Positions 1 through 9,505 of a stretch of DNA of 52,695 nucleotides are shown one piece after another. This DNA comes from Deltaproteobacteria bacterium HGW-Deltaproteobacteria-14 (GTDB taxonomy: Bacteria > Myxococcota_A > UBA9042 > PHBI01). Every line of letters starts with the position of its first letter. Positions within the stretch are counted from its first letter, which is position 1. Below the pieces are notes generated by a model that ran no database searches, had not been told where the DNA came from, and saw only the letters and a program-made list of their open reading frames with translations. The stretch lies in NCBI GenBank assembly GCA_002841945.1, contig PHBI01000019.1, positions 47,114 through 99,808 of the forward strand, written 5' to 3'. A program made the translations under genes and the position numbers.

Positions 1-1
1 C

Positions 2-73
2 CTCGACGGCAAGGGCACCGACGTCAACGTCGAGGAGATCGAGCTGGCGGTCGAGAAGCTCGAGAAGGGCTGA
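2..73 (+). CDS. C-terminal end of an upstream protein (partial)
   Basis: An open frame enters from the left edge and ends at TGA 71-73, giving 23 residues that finish in a charged, probably helical stretch (VEEIELAVEKLEKG). A good hairpin terminator follows it, so this is the last gene of the preceding transcription unit. The family cannot be named from so little. Because it directly precedes the injection-system genes it may belong to the same locus, but nothing in the sequence proves that. Confidence 0.6.
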   Translation, partial: LDGKGTDVNVEEIELAVEKLEKG

Positions 74-103
74 TCTTCGCCTGAACCACGCTCTTCGTGG
101 TCG

Positions 104-137
104 AAAAGGGGCGGGTCGCGAGGCTCGCCCCTTTTTC
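104..137 (+). terminator. Rho-independent terminator
   Basis: A 14-bp stem (104-117 with 122-135, two G-T wobbles) closes a GCGA tetraloop and is followed by a run of T at 132-136. It ends the upstream unit and isolates the injection-system operon. A smaller hairpin (CCACG/CGTGG, 86-100) lies just before it. Confidence 0.8.
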
Positions 138-208
138 GTGTCCGCTGACCGACGGGGTGGGCGGCGGCGTCGCGCGCGGGGCAGGGCGGAAAGCCCCTCC
201 GGGTGCCC

Positions 209-237
209 TTGTCAGGCCGTCCGCACCGGGGTATTCG
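209..237 (+). promoter_or_regulatory. Candidate sigma-70 promoter for the first injection-system unit
   Basis: TTGTCA (209-214), a 17-bp spacer and TATTCG (232-237) lie about 45 bp before the start codon at 282. The -35 is 5/6 and the -10 only 3/6 of consensus, so this is a reasonable but unproven assignment. A GATAAT at 262-267 has no matching -35. Confidence 0.35.
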
Positions 238-281
238 TACCCGCGACAGCGACCCCATCCAGATAATCAGGTGGAGCAGGA

Positions 282-653
282 ATGGCTTTCAAGACCGAAT
301 TCGAGTTCACGCTACCCAAGGGGTACGTCGACAAGGATGGCAACGTCCACAAGAAGGGCGTCATGCGCCTGGCGACGGCGAAGGACGAGATCCTGCCGCT
401 GCAGGACTACCGTGTTCAGAACAACCGCGCGTACCTGGTCATCATCCTTCTGAGCCGGGTCATCGAGAAGCTCGGCGACGTCAAGTCGATCAACCCCTCG
501 ATCATCGAGTCGTTGTTCTCGACCGACCTGGCGTACCTGCAGGACTTCTATCGTCGCATCAACGAGGAAGGGACCTCGGCCGTCAAGGTCAAGTGCCCGG
601 CCTGCGGACACGACTTCGAGGTCGACCTGGGGAGCGAGATGGGGGAATCGTGA
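282..653 (+). CDS. Phage-tail assembly protein of a contractile injection system
   Basis: The 123-residue protein resembles the short tail assembly proteins that precede the sheath gene in phage-tail-like injection loci. These are thought to assist tube or sheath assembly rather than form part of the particle. The core runs from about residue 5 to 95 and includes the family-like stretch MRLATAKDEI. The C-terminus carries a single CPACG pair (C105, C108), half of a zinc ribbon. The start ATG follows GGAGCAGG at ideal spacing. Its stop overlaps the next start by 4 bp (ATCGTGA), so the two are translationally coupled. The class is supported by context and general similarity; the exact role is inferred. 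Confidence 0.7.
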   Translation: MAFKTEFEFTLPKGYVDKDGNVHKKGVMRLATAKDEILPLQDYRVQNNRAYLVIILLSRVIEKLGDVKSINPSIIESLFSTDLAYLQDFYRRINEEGTSAVKVKCPACGHDFEVDLGSEMGES

Positions 654-814
654 GCTACCCCCTGGAACGCATCTACCAGGAGGTAGCGTACATCGCTTAC
701 CACTTCCATTGGTCCATCGACGACGTCTTGTCGATGGAGCACCGCGAGCGCCAGATCTGGGTTCGGGAGATCTCCGAGATCAACAAGGAGATCAACCAGT
801 CCCGGAAGCGCTAG
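650..814 (+). CDS. DUF6760-like small protein of the injection-system locus
   Basis: This 54-residue, GTG-initiated ORF overlaps the preceding stop. It starts VSYPLERIYQEVAYIAYHF and ends in a charged helix rich in E, R and K. Small proteins of this look (DUF6760) recur beside tail assembly and sheath genes in injection-system clusters; their function is unknown. The conserved features seen are the N-terminal YPLERIYEEVAYIA-type helix and the central HW/MEH segment. The tight 4-bp overlap indicates co-translation with the assembly protein. A comparison with the small Afp6 component of the antifeeding prophage is possible but cannot be shown here. Confidence 0.65.
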   Translation: MSYPLERIYQEVAYIAYHFHWSIDDVLSMEHRERQIWVREISEINKEINQSRKR

Positions 815-895
815 CGGACGGTCCGGCCGGATGCGCGGCCGGACTGTTCACCCTTGTCGTCAGGTGGGGCGCGAAGGCCCGCCGGAGGTTCAGCC

Positions 896-2662
896 GTGTC
901 GACCACGCTCCGTGCACCCGGCGTCTATCAGGCGCCCGACGAGCAACGCTATGTCACCCTTGCGCTCGGGCGGACCGGGATCCCCGGCTTCGCCGGCGTG
1001 ACCCAACGGGGACCGACGAACGCCCCGGTCCGGATCACGTCCGAGCTGCATTTTCTCGATGTCTATGGCGAGCTCGAGCAGGGAGGGTATCTCCGCGACG
1101 CGATCCGTGGGTTCTTCGAGAACGGCGGCAAGTTCTGTTACGTCCTCCGCGTGGCCCACATGGTGCGGCGGCGCGGTGAGGACACCGCTCGGATGGCGCA
1201 GCTCAAGCTGAAGGACAGCGAGGGCCGGACCTCCTTGACGGTCTACGCGGCCAACGAGGGGATCTGGGGCAACGACATCAAGTTGACCTCGGTTCGCCAG
1301 AAGCCCCGCGTCTCGACCTTCCTGACGCTCGATCTCAGCGCGGGGGACACCTCCGCCGTCATCAAGAGCACCCACGGCCTGGCGCGCGGTACCATCGTCC
1401 GCTTCTACGACGGCGAGAAAGAGGCGTTCCGCACGATCCTGGATCTGTCGGGAAAGACCATCGTGTGGTCGAGCGAAGCTCCGCTCGAGCAGGGCTTCCG
1501 CTCGGGCGCGCCGACCTACATCGAGCCGGTCGAGTTCGCGATCAGCGTGTCGTGGAAGGACAAGGTCGAGTCCTACCCGAACGTCACCCTGTCACCGCAG
1601 TCCGATCAGTACGTCGAGCGCGTCATCAACGCGCGCTCCGAGCTCATTCAGGTCGAGGATCAGCGTTCTTCTACGCCGGTGCCCAACAACCTGCCGGTCG
1701 AGGTCGAGGCCCGCCTGCTCGAGAGCGGCTCGGACGGTCTCCTCACCGTGACCCCCGAGGACTTCATAGGGGCGAACATCGGCCCGGAGGAGCGCTTCGG
1801 CATCGCCGCCTTCGAGGCGGTCGACGAGGTCGACCTGCTCCTCGCTCCGGACCTGATGTGGACCCTCAAGAACAGCGTCGGGTTCAGGACCGAGAAGGAC
1901 GTCGAGGTCGTTCAGCAGGCGCTGATCAGCCAGTGCGAGCGGCTCAAGACCCGCTTCGCCATCCTCGACTTCCCCGATCCCCTCGACCACCGACGCGCGA
2001 GCCAATGGCGGCTCCTGTTCGATTCACCCTACGCGGCGTTCTACTTCCCCTGGATCCAGGTCGAGACCCAGGACGGCAGCAAGCGCCTGGTGCCGCCGTC
2101 CGGACACATCGCCGGGATCTACTCGCGCTGTGACCGCGAGATGGGGCCGTATCGCGCTCCCGCCAACGAGGAGATCAAGGGCATCGTCGACCTCGGGCGC
2201 GAGCTCTTCGCGAACGACATCGGCGCTCTGAACTCGGAGGGGATCAACTGTCTCAAGCCGTTCACGGGCGGACGTGGCATCCGGGTCTGGGGCGCGCGCA
2301 CCGTCTCGAGCGATCCCCAGTGGCGGTATGTGAACGTTCGCCGCGTCGTGAACGCGGTCATCTCCAGTGTGGAACAGGGCTTGCAGTGGGCAGTGTTCGA
2401 GAACAACACGCCCTTCCTCTGGAAGTCGTTGACGAGGCAAGTGACCTCGTTCCTCAAGGACCTGTTCGACAAGGGCTTTTTCCGCGGGAACAGCCCGGAA
2501 GAGGCGTTCTACGTCAAGTGTGATGATGAGACGAACCCCAAAGAGGCGAGAGATGCAGGTGTCGTGGTCATCGAGTGCGGTGTCGCACCGGTTCGACCAG
2601 CCGAGTACCTCGTCTTCCGAGTCTCTGCGGAGGTCGATCAGATCGGCCCGAGTGACGAGTAG
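896..2662 (+). CDS. Contractile tail sheath protein
   Basis: The sheath subunit (588 aa) polymerises around the inner tube, and its contraction drives tube ejection. The N-terminus has the APGVY motif typical of sheath proteins, directed to polymer linkage. The C-terminal domain (about residues 445-550) carries the hallmark GIRVWGARTVSSDPQWRYVN stretch and the SPEEAFYVKCD segment. At 588 aa it is longer than many injection-system sheaths (roughly 350-500 aa), suggesting inserted surface domains in the middle (about 90-330). An ATG at 854 is in frame, but GTG 896 has a GGAGG eight bases upstream and places APGVY at the expected distance, so it is preferred. Only one sheath gene is visible, whereas the antifeeding prophage has three. 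Confidence 0.95.
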   Translation: MSTTLRAPGVYQAPDEQRYVTLALGRTGIPGFAGVTQRGPTNAPVRITSELHFLDVYGELEQGGYLRDAIRGFFENGGKFCYVLRVAHMVRRRGEDTARMAQLKLKDSEGRTSLTVYAANEGIWGNDIKLTSVRQKPRVSTFLTLDLSAGDTSAVIKSTHGLARGTIVRFYDGEKEAFRTILDLSGKTIVWSSEAPLEQGFRSGAPTYIEPVEFAISVSWKDKVESYPNVTLSPQSDQYVERVINARSELIQVEDQRSSTPVPNNLPVEVEARLLESGSDGLLTVTPEDFIGANIGPEERFGIAAFEAVDEVDLLLAPDLMWTLKNSVGFRTEKDVEVVQQALISQCERLKTRFAILDFPDPLDHRRASQWRLLFDSPYAAFYFPWIQVETQDGSKRLVPPSGHIAGIYSRCDREMGPYRAPANEEIKGIVDLGRELFANDIGALNSEGINCLKPFTGGRGIRVWGARTVSSDPQWRYVNVRRVVNAVISSVEQGLQWAVFENNTPFLWKSLTRQVTSFLKDLFDKGFFRGNSPEEAFYVKCDDETNPKEARDAGVVVIECGVAPVRPAEYLVFRVSAEVDQIGPSDE

Positions 2663-2850
2663 AGGCTTCGCCCCGCGGAGTCTTATCTGGGGTCAATCGA
2701 CGGTAGTGGGGTCTTCAGTCCTCGCCGGTACGTCCCCACTCGACGCCGCTACAACAGACCAGACCTGACGCGTGCAGTCCGCTAGTAATCAGGTAGAGTA
2801 CCGCGTACGCACCTCCACGGTCGTTCCGGAAAAGCAGAGGAGGCAACCGA

Positions 2851-3351
2851 ATGGCTCAGCGCAGTGATCCCGACGTCCCGTACCGCTACCAGCTCGAGAT
2901 CGATGGTATCAGCAACGTACGCTTCACGGACGTGTCTGGCCTGAAGTCGACGACGTCGGTCAACTCGGTGCGAGAGGGTGGGAACAACGTCTTCGAGTAC
3001 GCGATGATCGAGGGCAACAAGTTCGAGGACGTCGTCATCAAGAAGGGTTTCTACTCCGCCGGGAGCGAGTTCTTCCAGTGGATGAAGAAGCTCCACGTGA
3101 AGACCCAGAAGATCGAGCGGAAGACCGTGTCGCTCGTCATCCTCAACGACAAGTTCGAAGAGACGGGACGCTTCAACCTCTACAAGGCCTTCCCGGTCGA
3201 GTACGAGGGGCCGTCCTTCAACTCGACGGCGAAGGACATCGCCTTCGAGTCCGTCAAGATCCACTACGACTACTTCGAGTACCATCCGGGCAGCGCCGTG
3301 ACGGGGCTGATCGACGCCGCCGTCAACGCCGCTATCAACACGCTCGGCTAG
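2851..3351 (+). CDS. Contractile tail inner tube protein
   Basis: A 166-aa protein of the phage tail region family (gp19/Hcp-like fold) that stacks as hexamers inside the sheath. Diagnostic features are the start YRYQLEIDGISNVRFTDVSGL, the central YAMIEGNKFEDVVIKKGFY stretch, and the end with FESVKIHYDYFEYH. Length is normal for the family. AGAGGAGG sits 8 bp before ATG. It is the only tube gene in the window, so any initiator tube paralogue (as in Afp5) is either absent or elsewhere. The 188-bp gap after the sheath gene holds only a 7-bp hairpin (2705-2711/2734-2740) without a T-run, so read-through from the sheath is likely. Confidence 0.93.
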   Translation: MAQRSDPDVPYRYQLEIDGISNVRFTDVSGLKSTTSVNSVREGGNNVFEYAMIEGNKFEDVVIKKGFYSAGSEFFQWMKKLHVKTQKIERKTVSLVILNDKFEETGRFNLYKAFPVEYEGPSFNSTAKDIAFESVKIHYDYFEYHPGSAVTGLIDAAVNAAINTLG

Positions 3352-3453
3352 CTAGAGCAGCGGTCAGCAGGGTCACGTGCCGTCGGCGAAACACGCCGCG
3401 GCGCAGAGAGTCGAGAGCCAACGCGGACCACCGGCTCATGGAGTGCGTGAGCG

Positions 3454-6400
3454 ATGAGTGAAATCCATCAGATTGGCGAGCTGCTTCGCGCTGGCGCGAA
3501 GCCGTCGCAGGAAGAGGCCGAGCAGCTCTCCGAGCTCGGCGCCTTCGTCGCGGCGATGTATGGCCGCTACCTCCATGGGACCGTCGGGACCGACGTCCTC
3601 ACCTCGCACACCGGTTCCTTTGCCTCCTCTATCGGTGGGCGACTCGGGGCCGAGACCAGCACCCGTTGGGAGCAGGGTCTCGGGATCTCGGAGCAGCTCC
3701 TCTCCTCGGAGTGGGGTGGGTGGTGGCAGGTCGCGGCGCGCGGCTTCAACGCTGGCTACGACCGCAACGCCTTCGACCTCGAGCGCGCCACGCTCGAGCT
3801 CTACGACGAGGCTCGGCCCGTCGTGGCGGCGGCAGATGGTCCGGTGACGCGCAGTCGCCGTGGTTCGCTCTTTGGACCCAAGCCGCAGGCGGCGCGGGCA
3901 GCGCGACGCGCGCCCGCCGCCGTGCGTCGAGCAGCCCTCGCAGGGTCGCCGCCGAACCGGCGCGCCGCCGCCTCCTCGGCGGGGACGGCGCGCTGGATCG
4001 ACGGTGGTATCGTCGAGCTGGCCACCCTCGAGGCCCTCGAGCGCGGCGGTCTCTACCTCGATGATCAGGTCTCGGCCACCCGCGCGCCCGCGCCCGGCGT
4101 CACGCGGCGGGTTCAGGACGGGAAGTCGCCTCAGGCAGGCCGTCGCTCGACCCTCCTCGATGGCCTCCTCGTCGACGATCGCACCCCGGCGCTCTCTTCC
4201 GCCCTGCAGTGGGCCGAGGCGGTCTACGGACAGAGCACGGTCGGTGATGGGCTCGCCGTCAACGCCGATCGCATCGCCGCCATGACCTCCGCCTCGACCG
4301 GTTCCCTCGACAGCGGGCGTGGGGTTCTGCAGCGTCCGGTGTACGCGTTCTTCGACGCCGTCCAGGGTGACTTCCTCAGCCTCGAGTCCGAGGACGCGAC
4401 GACCCCGTCGGCGTCGGCGCCGCAGGCGTCCGCGACCGTGTCGCCGCGCCGCCCGTCGCTCTTCGCTGGGACGACGAGCCAGGTCGGCGCTGTGAGCCGG
4501 GTGGCGCGCTCGCCGCAGACGGTTCGCTCCGGCCTGCAGCGCGTCGCTGTGCCGTCCATGGCGACGACGAGCATCGATCGCGTCGTGCGCGCCACGGGGC
4601 GCGCAGCCAACAGCGTGCGTCCGTTCATCAACGGCGTGTTCCCGAACGTGGCCCGCACGGCGTCCGTCGCACGCCCTGGTGCCGCGAGCCCTCGCGGCGA
4701 CGTCTCCGGTGCCCGTCCCGAGGCCGGAACCACTAGCGCGCCGGCCACCCGCGCCTCCCTCAGCGCACCGTCGGCCCCGCCGACGCCCATTCAGCTCGCG
4801 ACCCAGGTGACATACACCCGCGGTGGTGCCCCGCAGGCACGCGTACAGCGGGCCAGCAGCGCGGCGCCTCGGGTCTCGGTCATGGACCTCGTGCGGTCGG
4901 CTCGTCGGGTGGAGAGCGAGGCGGCCGGGTCCGTCATCGGCGCCCGCGTCGACGCGCCCTCGCCCGATCAGGCCACCCGCGGGTTCGGTCCAGGGACGGC
5001 GGCGACGCGCGGATTGATGGCGTCTGCGTCTCCGACGTGGCGCCTCGTGACCGACCTCGGTCCGGACCTTCCGCTCGGTGCGGCCCTCGGGCGCAACGAG
5101 GTCTTCGGCGCAGCCGCCGGCGCGTACACCGCGCCCCAGACCCTCGTCGAGCGCTCGGGCTTCGTGCCGAACGTGGCGCGCGAAGCGGGCGTTCAGCAGG
5201 GCTTCGGCTCGAGCGCCTTCACCTCGGCGGTCGACGGCGTGGTCTGGGTAGCCCCGGAGCAGGCAGACACGCCGACGGCGGTCGAGGCTGCGGCGGCGCG
5301 TATGCCGCTGTCGCTGGTGCCGCGTGGTCGGGCCGCGACGATGGTGCCGGCCGGGCGCGCGATCGAGCTCGGGGCCTTCGCGGCCAACGCCAGCGAGCGG
5401 ACCGCGGCAGGCGCCGCTGCGATGATGGCGACCGCGCGGCCGTTTGCCGGTCCTGCGCCCGTTACGCCTGCGACTACGCCGGCGAGCATGCCGTTCGCCG
5501 CTCCGCGGGACACCGAACACCGGATCGTCGAGGCGCTCCGCAGCGGGATGGTCCCGACGGCGCAGCAGTTCAGCACCGTCGACCTCGCGACGGCCACGTC
5601 GCAGCGCTTCGAGGGGTCGGGGGGCATGGGCCAGGCTGCCGGCATCGGCGGGTGGCTCGGCCAAGATGCGACGCCCGGGACGGCCGCGATAGTGGCGCCC
5701 TCCCGCGCCGCTGAGGTCTCTCACGGCACGCTGTCGCGATGGCTCGAGCAGGTCGTCACCGCGAACGCCGCGCCGACACACCGCGGCGCAGGCGCGTACA
5801 CGCGCTTCGACGCGCCCCGCGAGATGCTGGGTCTGTTCGACGCGGCGGCACCCGACGCGAGCGCGACCGTGGGCGAGCCCCAGGCCGCGCCGGGTCGGCC
5901 CCCCGCTCGCCAGCGGGCCGGTCGTCAGGTGGCCACGCCGGTGACGCGCGCGTCGATCGAGCGCTTGCTCTCCCGCGCGACCGGGCGAGCACCCTCGGCG
6001 GCGGTCCCGAACGCGCGAGCGGCGGCGACGCAGGTCGCTGCGAGCGCGCGACACGCCCTCCGGCGGCCGGTCACGACGGCGCGGGAGGCCCGCGCGGTGA
6101 CGCCGCTGGTCGACGTCCTCGCCCAGGCCCAGGTGCAGGCCTCGGCGGTGTCCGACACCCGCGCCCGCTCGATCGAGCCGGTGCTCGCTCGTCAGGTGTT
6201 CGCCAACGCCGCCCGCGCGGGTGAACTCGCGGGGACGAGCTCGCGGATCACCTCCGGCACCCTGCTCGAGCAGCTGTCCGGGTTGGGTGCGGACGCGTCT
6301 CGTGCGGTCATGCAGACCCTCCGCTCGGCTGGCTGGACGGGTGCGGATCTCGAGATGTTGACGCTGTCCGGCGAAGGCGCGATCGACGCGGCGACGACGG

Positions 6401-8742
6401 ACGCGGCCCCGACCTCCCGGCGCGACGCCGTCGTGAAGCTGCGGGCGCTCAACCGCGAGATCCTGGCGGCTCAGGCCACGGCCTCGGCGCCGCGTACGTC
6501 GGCAGCCGCGCGGCTCACGGCCCCCGCGGGGGAGGCGGCGTCGCTCGCGATGCCGATCGTCTCCTCGCAGGCGGGACCGGCGCCGGCCGCGACGACCCTG
6601 GCGGCGACAACGCCCGCGACGATCGGGATGCCCGATGCGACGCCGGAGACGATGGCGCTCGCCGCGGCGAGTGACGTCGCGGTGGGGACCGAGGCCTCAA
6701 GCGCCTCGCGGATGGGACGGAACCTGGCGCGGATCCTCTCGGGGACCGAGGCGCTGGGCGCGCCCGTCAGCGCCGCGCAGGTGGCACCGAGCGCGCTCTC
6801 GGCGATCGCGAGCGTGCAGGCCACGAGCTTCATGCCGATCCTGGCTGGGGCGACGGGCGACAGCTACTTCGGAGTCACCGCGCCTGAGCACGCGACGGGC
6901 CGCGCGATGCGGGTCAGCGGGCTGCGCGACGCGGTCGGTGAGCTGGTCGCGATGGCCCAGGAGCTCGCCGCGGCGAGCGACACGACCGTCGAGGGCAGCG
7001 CGGGCCGGCAGGTGGTCGGACGCCTCGCGGAGACGCGGGCCCGCCTCGACAACCGGAGCCCCGTGGTGCGGGCGTCGGTCGCGCGGGTGCTCGCGGCAGG
7101 CTCGAACGAGCGTGAGCTCGTGAGCGCCCTGGCGCGTGTTCCGGCGACGGAGCGCGCGGAGGCGCTCGCGTTGGCGCGGGCCAACGCCCCGCAGGTCGTC
7201 GCCCGGCTCGAGCAGGCCGTCGCGTCCGGAGCCTCTTTCGAGCGTGGGCTCGCCGAGGTGTTCACCGGTCGCGGGACCTCGATCATCGGCCTCGACGCCG
7301 CGCGGATGGACGCGGTGGCGCCGGGACGGGCGGGGCAGTCGCGGACGCTGGGAGCCCTCGACGCCACCTACGTCGAGCAGGCGGGAGACGTCGCGATCCC
7401 GGCCGTGGAGGGCGAGGCTGCTGCGGGCATCGGTGAGCGGGTCGCGTCGGCGCTGCGCGCGTCGACTCGCGGTCCGGCGGGTGCCCGGCGGCTCTTGCAG
7501 CCCCTCGGACGGCCGGTGGATGCTGCGCGCGCGCAGGGGATGCGGGCCGCAGAGCGGAAGGCGCTGAGCATCGTTGATGCTGCGGTGCCCACGGATCTCG
7601 CGAGCGTGCTCGCGCCAGAGGCGATGCTGAGCGGCCTGCGGTCTCACGAGCTGAGCCAGGCGATGACCACGCTCACGTCGGCCCAGTCCTACCGCGGTGA
7701 GGCGCTGGGCGTCTTCGCGACCCTCGCGGACAGCGGCGTCGACATGGCCTCGCCGACCGCGACTGTGCTCGGCGACAGCGCGCCGAAGGCGGCGCGTGGT
7801 CGGACCAGCGGCGGCGAGCGCGGGCGCATGATCGGCGAGATCGCGCGTTCCACCGGCCCCGAGCGTATGGGCGCCGCGGGTCGCGCGGACGCCGCGGTGA
7901 AGCCGCAGCGCGGGGGCAATCTCTTCAAGAGCGATCCGGTTCAGGTCCTGCTGCAGCTGGTCGGGCGCGACCCGGCCGCCGCGGAGCGGGCCTTCGCCGG
8001 GGGCGACAGTGGCATGTCGCGCCGCGGGCGCGCCGGGCTGTTCAGCGCCATCATGCGTGGCGCCGACCGCCGTGAAGTCGCGTCGCTGTTCCAGCAGGCT
8101 GGAGCGTCCGACTTCGCGTTCTCCTGGCTCGCTCGTGTCGACGGGACGCGTAGCGGGCTCGATCTCGGGATGGGCGGGACCCGGACCGAGATGGGGCGGA
8201 CGTTCGGATCGCGTCGGGTCTCGACCCGGATCGCGGGCGACTCCGCGACGCCGGAGGCGAGCCTCGTGAGCCCGGGCGATGGTCCGAGCCGCGGGGATCG
8301 GAGTGGGCTCCGGAGCCTGGCGGCCCACGCGAGCCCGACTCGTGGTGGCGGCAGCCGCGCGGGTCACGGGGCGTCGGCCGCACTGCGGCGGACCGACTGG
8401 CGTTTCGTCGAGACCGGCTCGCGAGCGCAGACGACTCATGCCGATCTCGGCAAGCTGGCGTCGGCCATCGTCAGCAACAACCAGGCCTCGGCGCGGACAC
8501 CGCTCCCGCTCATCGCTCCCGCGGCGAAGGCGGTCGCGCAGACCGCGCTGCGGAGCGCGACCACCGAGGCCCGCCCTGGCCGGCAGAACAAGAGCCAGGG
8601 GAGCTCGGGTGGCGAGGGCGCTCAGAACAAGTCGCAGGCCGGCTTGAGTGAGCAGGCGTTGGACCAGTTGGCCATCGAGATGGCGTCACGGGTCGCTCAG
8701 ATCATGGGCCGGAACAAGGAGAGGATCGGGGTATGGCACTGA
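3454..8742 (+). CDS. Giant Ala-rich, Cys-free protein of the injection-system locus (ruler or cargo candidate)
   Basis: This 1762-aa protein has no family I recognise. It is dominated by Ala, Arg, Ser, Thr, Val and Pro, and I find no cysteine. Residues 1-120 are less biased, with aromatic residues (MYGRYLHG, SEWGGWWQVAARGF). The middle (about 130-1480) is a long alternation of short helices and Pro/Gly/Ala linkers with recurring RRxSLF motifs near residues 133 and 331. The C-terminus (about 1730-1762) ends in the helix ALDQLAIEMASRVAQIMGRN. No signal peptide or membrane segment is evident. It lies between tube and LysM baseplate genes and overlaps the latter by 10 bp, so it is made with the particle. 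A tape-measure or lumen/cargo role is inferred only from size and position. Confidence 0.9.
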   Translation: MSEIHQIGELLRAGAKPSQEEAEQLSELGAFVAAMYGRYLHGTVGTDVLTSHTGSFASSIGGRLGAETSTRWEQGLGISEQLLSSEWGGWWQVAARGFNAGYDRNAFDLERATLELYDEARPVVAAADGPVTRSRRGSLFGPKPQAARAARRAPAAVRRAALAGSPPNRRAAASSAGTARWIDGGIVELATLEALERGGLYLDDQVSATRAPAPGVTRRVQDGKSPQAGRRSTLLDGLLVDDRTPALSSALQWAEAVYGQSTVGDGLAVNADRIAAMTSASTGSLDSGRGVLQRPVYAFFDAVQGDFLSLESEDATTPSASAPQASATVSPRRPSLFAGTTSQVGAVSRVARSPQTVRSGLQRVAVPSMATTSIDRVVRATGRAANSVRPFINGVFPNVARTASVARPGAASPRGDVSGARPEAGTTSAPATRASLSAPSAPPTPIQLATQVTYTRGGAPQARVQRASSAAPRVSVMDLVRSARRVESEAAGSVIGARVDAPSPDQATRGFGPGTAATRGLMASASPTWRLVTDLGPDLPLGAALGRNEVFGAAAGAYTAPQTLVERSGFVPNVAREAGVQQGFGSSAFTSAVDGVVWVAPEQADTPTAVEAAAARMPLSLVPRGRAATMVPAGRAIELGAFAANASERTAAGAAAMMATARPFAGPAPVTPATTPASMPFAAPRDTEHRIVEALRSGMVPTAQQFSTVDLATATSQRFEGSGGMGQAAGIGGWLGQDATPGTAAIVAPSRAAEVSHGTLSRWLEQVVTANAAPTHRGAGAYTRFDAPREMLGLFDAAAPDASATVGEPQAAPGRPPARQRAGRQVATPVTRASIERLLSRATGRAPSAAVPNARAAATQVAASARHALRRPVTTAREARAVTPLVDVLAQAQVQASAVSDTRARSIEPVLARQVFANAARAGELAGTSSRITSGTLLEQLSGLGADASRAVMQTLRSAGWTGADLEMLTLSGEGAIDAATTDAAPTSRRDAVVKLRALNREILAAQATASAPRTSAAARLTAPAGEAASLAMPIVSSQAGPAPAATTLAATTPATIGMPDATPETMALAAASDVAVGTEASSASRMGRNLARILSGTEALGAPVSAAQVAPSALSAIASVQATSFMPILAGATGDSYFGVTAPEHATGRAMRVSGLRDAVGELVAMAQELAAASDTTVEGSAGRQVVGRLAETRARLDNRSPVVRASVARVLAAGSNERELVSALARVPATERAEALALARANAPQVVARLEQAVASGASFERGLAEVFTGRGTSIIGLDAARMDAVAPGRAGQSRTLGALDATYVEQAGDVAIPAVEGEAAAGIGERVASALRASTRGPAGARRLLQPLGRPVDAARAQGMRAAERKALSIVDAAVPTDLASVLAPEAMLSGLRSHELSQAMTTLTSAQSYRGEALGVFATLADSGVDMASPTATVLGDSAPKAARGRTSGGERGRMIGEIARSTGPERMGAAGRADAAVKPQRGGNLFKSDPVQVLLQLVGRDPAAAERAFAGGDSGMSRRGRAGLFSAIMRGADRREVASLFQQAGASDFAFSWLARVDGTRSGLDLGMGGTRTEMGRTFGSRRVSTRIAGDSATPEASLVSPGDGPSRGDRSGLRSLAAHASPTRGGGSRAGHGASAALRRTDWRFVETGSRAQTTHADLGKLASAIVSNNQASARTPLPLIAPAAKAVAQTALRSATTEARPGRQNKSQGSSGGEGAQNKSQAGLSEQALDQLAIEMASRVAQIMGRNKERIGVWH

Positions 8743-9473
8743 TAGACAAGGCAGCGGCGGCCGCGATCAAGGTCGTCGACCAGTTCAGCGGGGCGCTCTT
8801 CGGGGCTCAGTTGGTGAAGGCGAAGCTCGTTTGGTACAAGGAGGTCGCCTGCAGCTCTCAGCTCGGAGAGATGGAGTTCTTCCTCAACCCCTCCTCGATC
8901 ACGGTCGAGAAGGAGGCGAAGCTCGAGAAAGACGAGTCGAACCAGGGCAAGGCCGAGGCGAAGTACGTCATGACGTACCCGCTGTGCATCAAGCTCGGCG
9001 AGATGTGGTTCGACACGTACGACAGCCGGACGTCGGTCCGTAAGACGTACATCGACAAGCTCGAGCGGCTCCTCGACTACGTGAATGAGACCCACTACCT
9101 GCCCGTGTGCACGTTCGTGTGGGGTCAGTTCACCGGTTCGACGGAGCTGAAGAAGGAGTACAAGTTCTACGTGACCAAGCTCACGGTGGACTACACGATG
9201 TTCCTTCCTGACGCGACGCCGGTGCGGGCCAAGGTCTCGCTCGGCCTCGAGCAGGCGCTCACGAAGGACGAAGAAGCGCGGATGAACGACAAGCGTTCTC
9301 CGGACCACGCGAAGCTTTACACCGTGAAGCGTGGTGACACGCTGCAGGTGATCGCGACGCGGGAGTACGACGATCCGCGTGAGTGGCGTCGTATCGCAAA
9401 GACGAACAACCTCGACGATCCGATGAGCCTCAAGCCCGGGATGAAGCTCCTCGTGCCGCCGATCCTGAAGTAG
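8733..9473 (+). CDS. LysM-containing baseplate protein (gp53/Afp7-like)
   Basis: A 246-aa injection-system baseplate protein. Residues 1-190 form the conserved CIS baseplate domain, and residues about 195-243 form a LysM module (YTVKRGDTLQVIATREY...DPREWRRIAKTNN...LKPGMKLLVPP). In related particles this protein links tube initiation to the hub, using LysM for inter-subunit packing rather than peptidoglycan binding. AGGAGAGG precedes the ATG, which lies inside the 3' end of the giant gene (10-bp overlap), arguing for coupled translation. It corresponds to the Afp7/Pvc7 position, directly before the hub gene. The length fits the family. Confidence 0.9.
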   Translation: MALIDKAAAAAIKVVDQFSGALFGAQLVKAKLVWYKEVACSSQLGEMEFFLNPSSITVEKEAKLEKDESNQGKAEAKYVMTYPLCIKLGEMWFDTYDSRTSVRKTYIDKLERLLDYVNETHYLPVCTFVWGQFTGSTELKKEYKFYVTKLTVDYTMFLPDATPVRAKVSLGLEQALTKDEEARMNDKRSPDHAKLYTVKRGDTLQVIATREYDDPREWRRIAKTNNLDDPMSLKPGMKLLVPPILK

Positions 9474-9505
9474 GCCAGCTGGCCGAGTTCGCAAGAGGGT
9501 GACCA

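Noticed and set aside
2705..2740. 7-bp hairpin AGTGGGG/CCCCACT between sheath and tube genes as a terminator
   Set aside because: Long 22-nt loop and no T-run; a processing or attenuating role is possible but unsupported.
3436..6054. 872-codon open frame antisense to the giant Ala-rich gene (with others at 6697-8439, 11513-13927, 15639-17465, 28567-30942, 44157-46877)
   Set aside because: These minus-strand frames are typical shadows of very GC-rich coding DNA; they are Arg/Gly/Ala-biased, lack ribosome-binding sites and known domains, and lie opposite confident genes.
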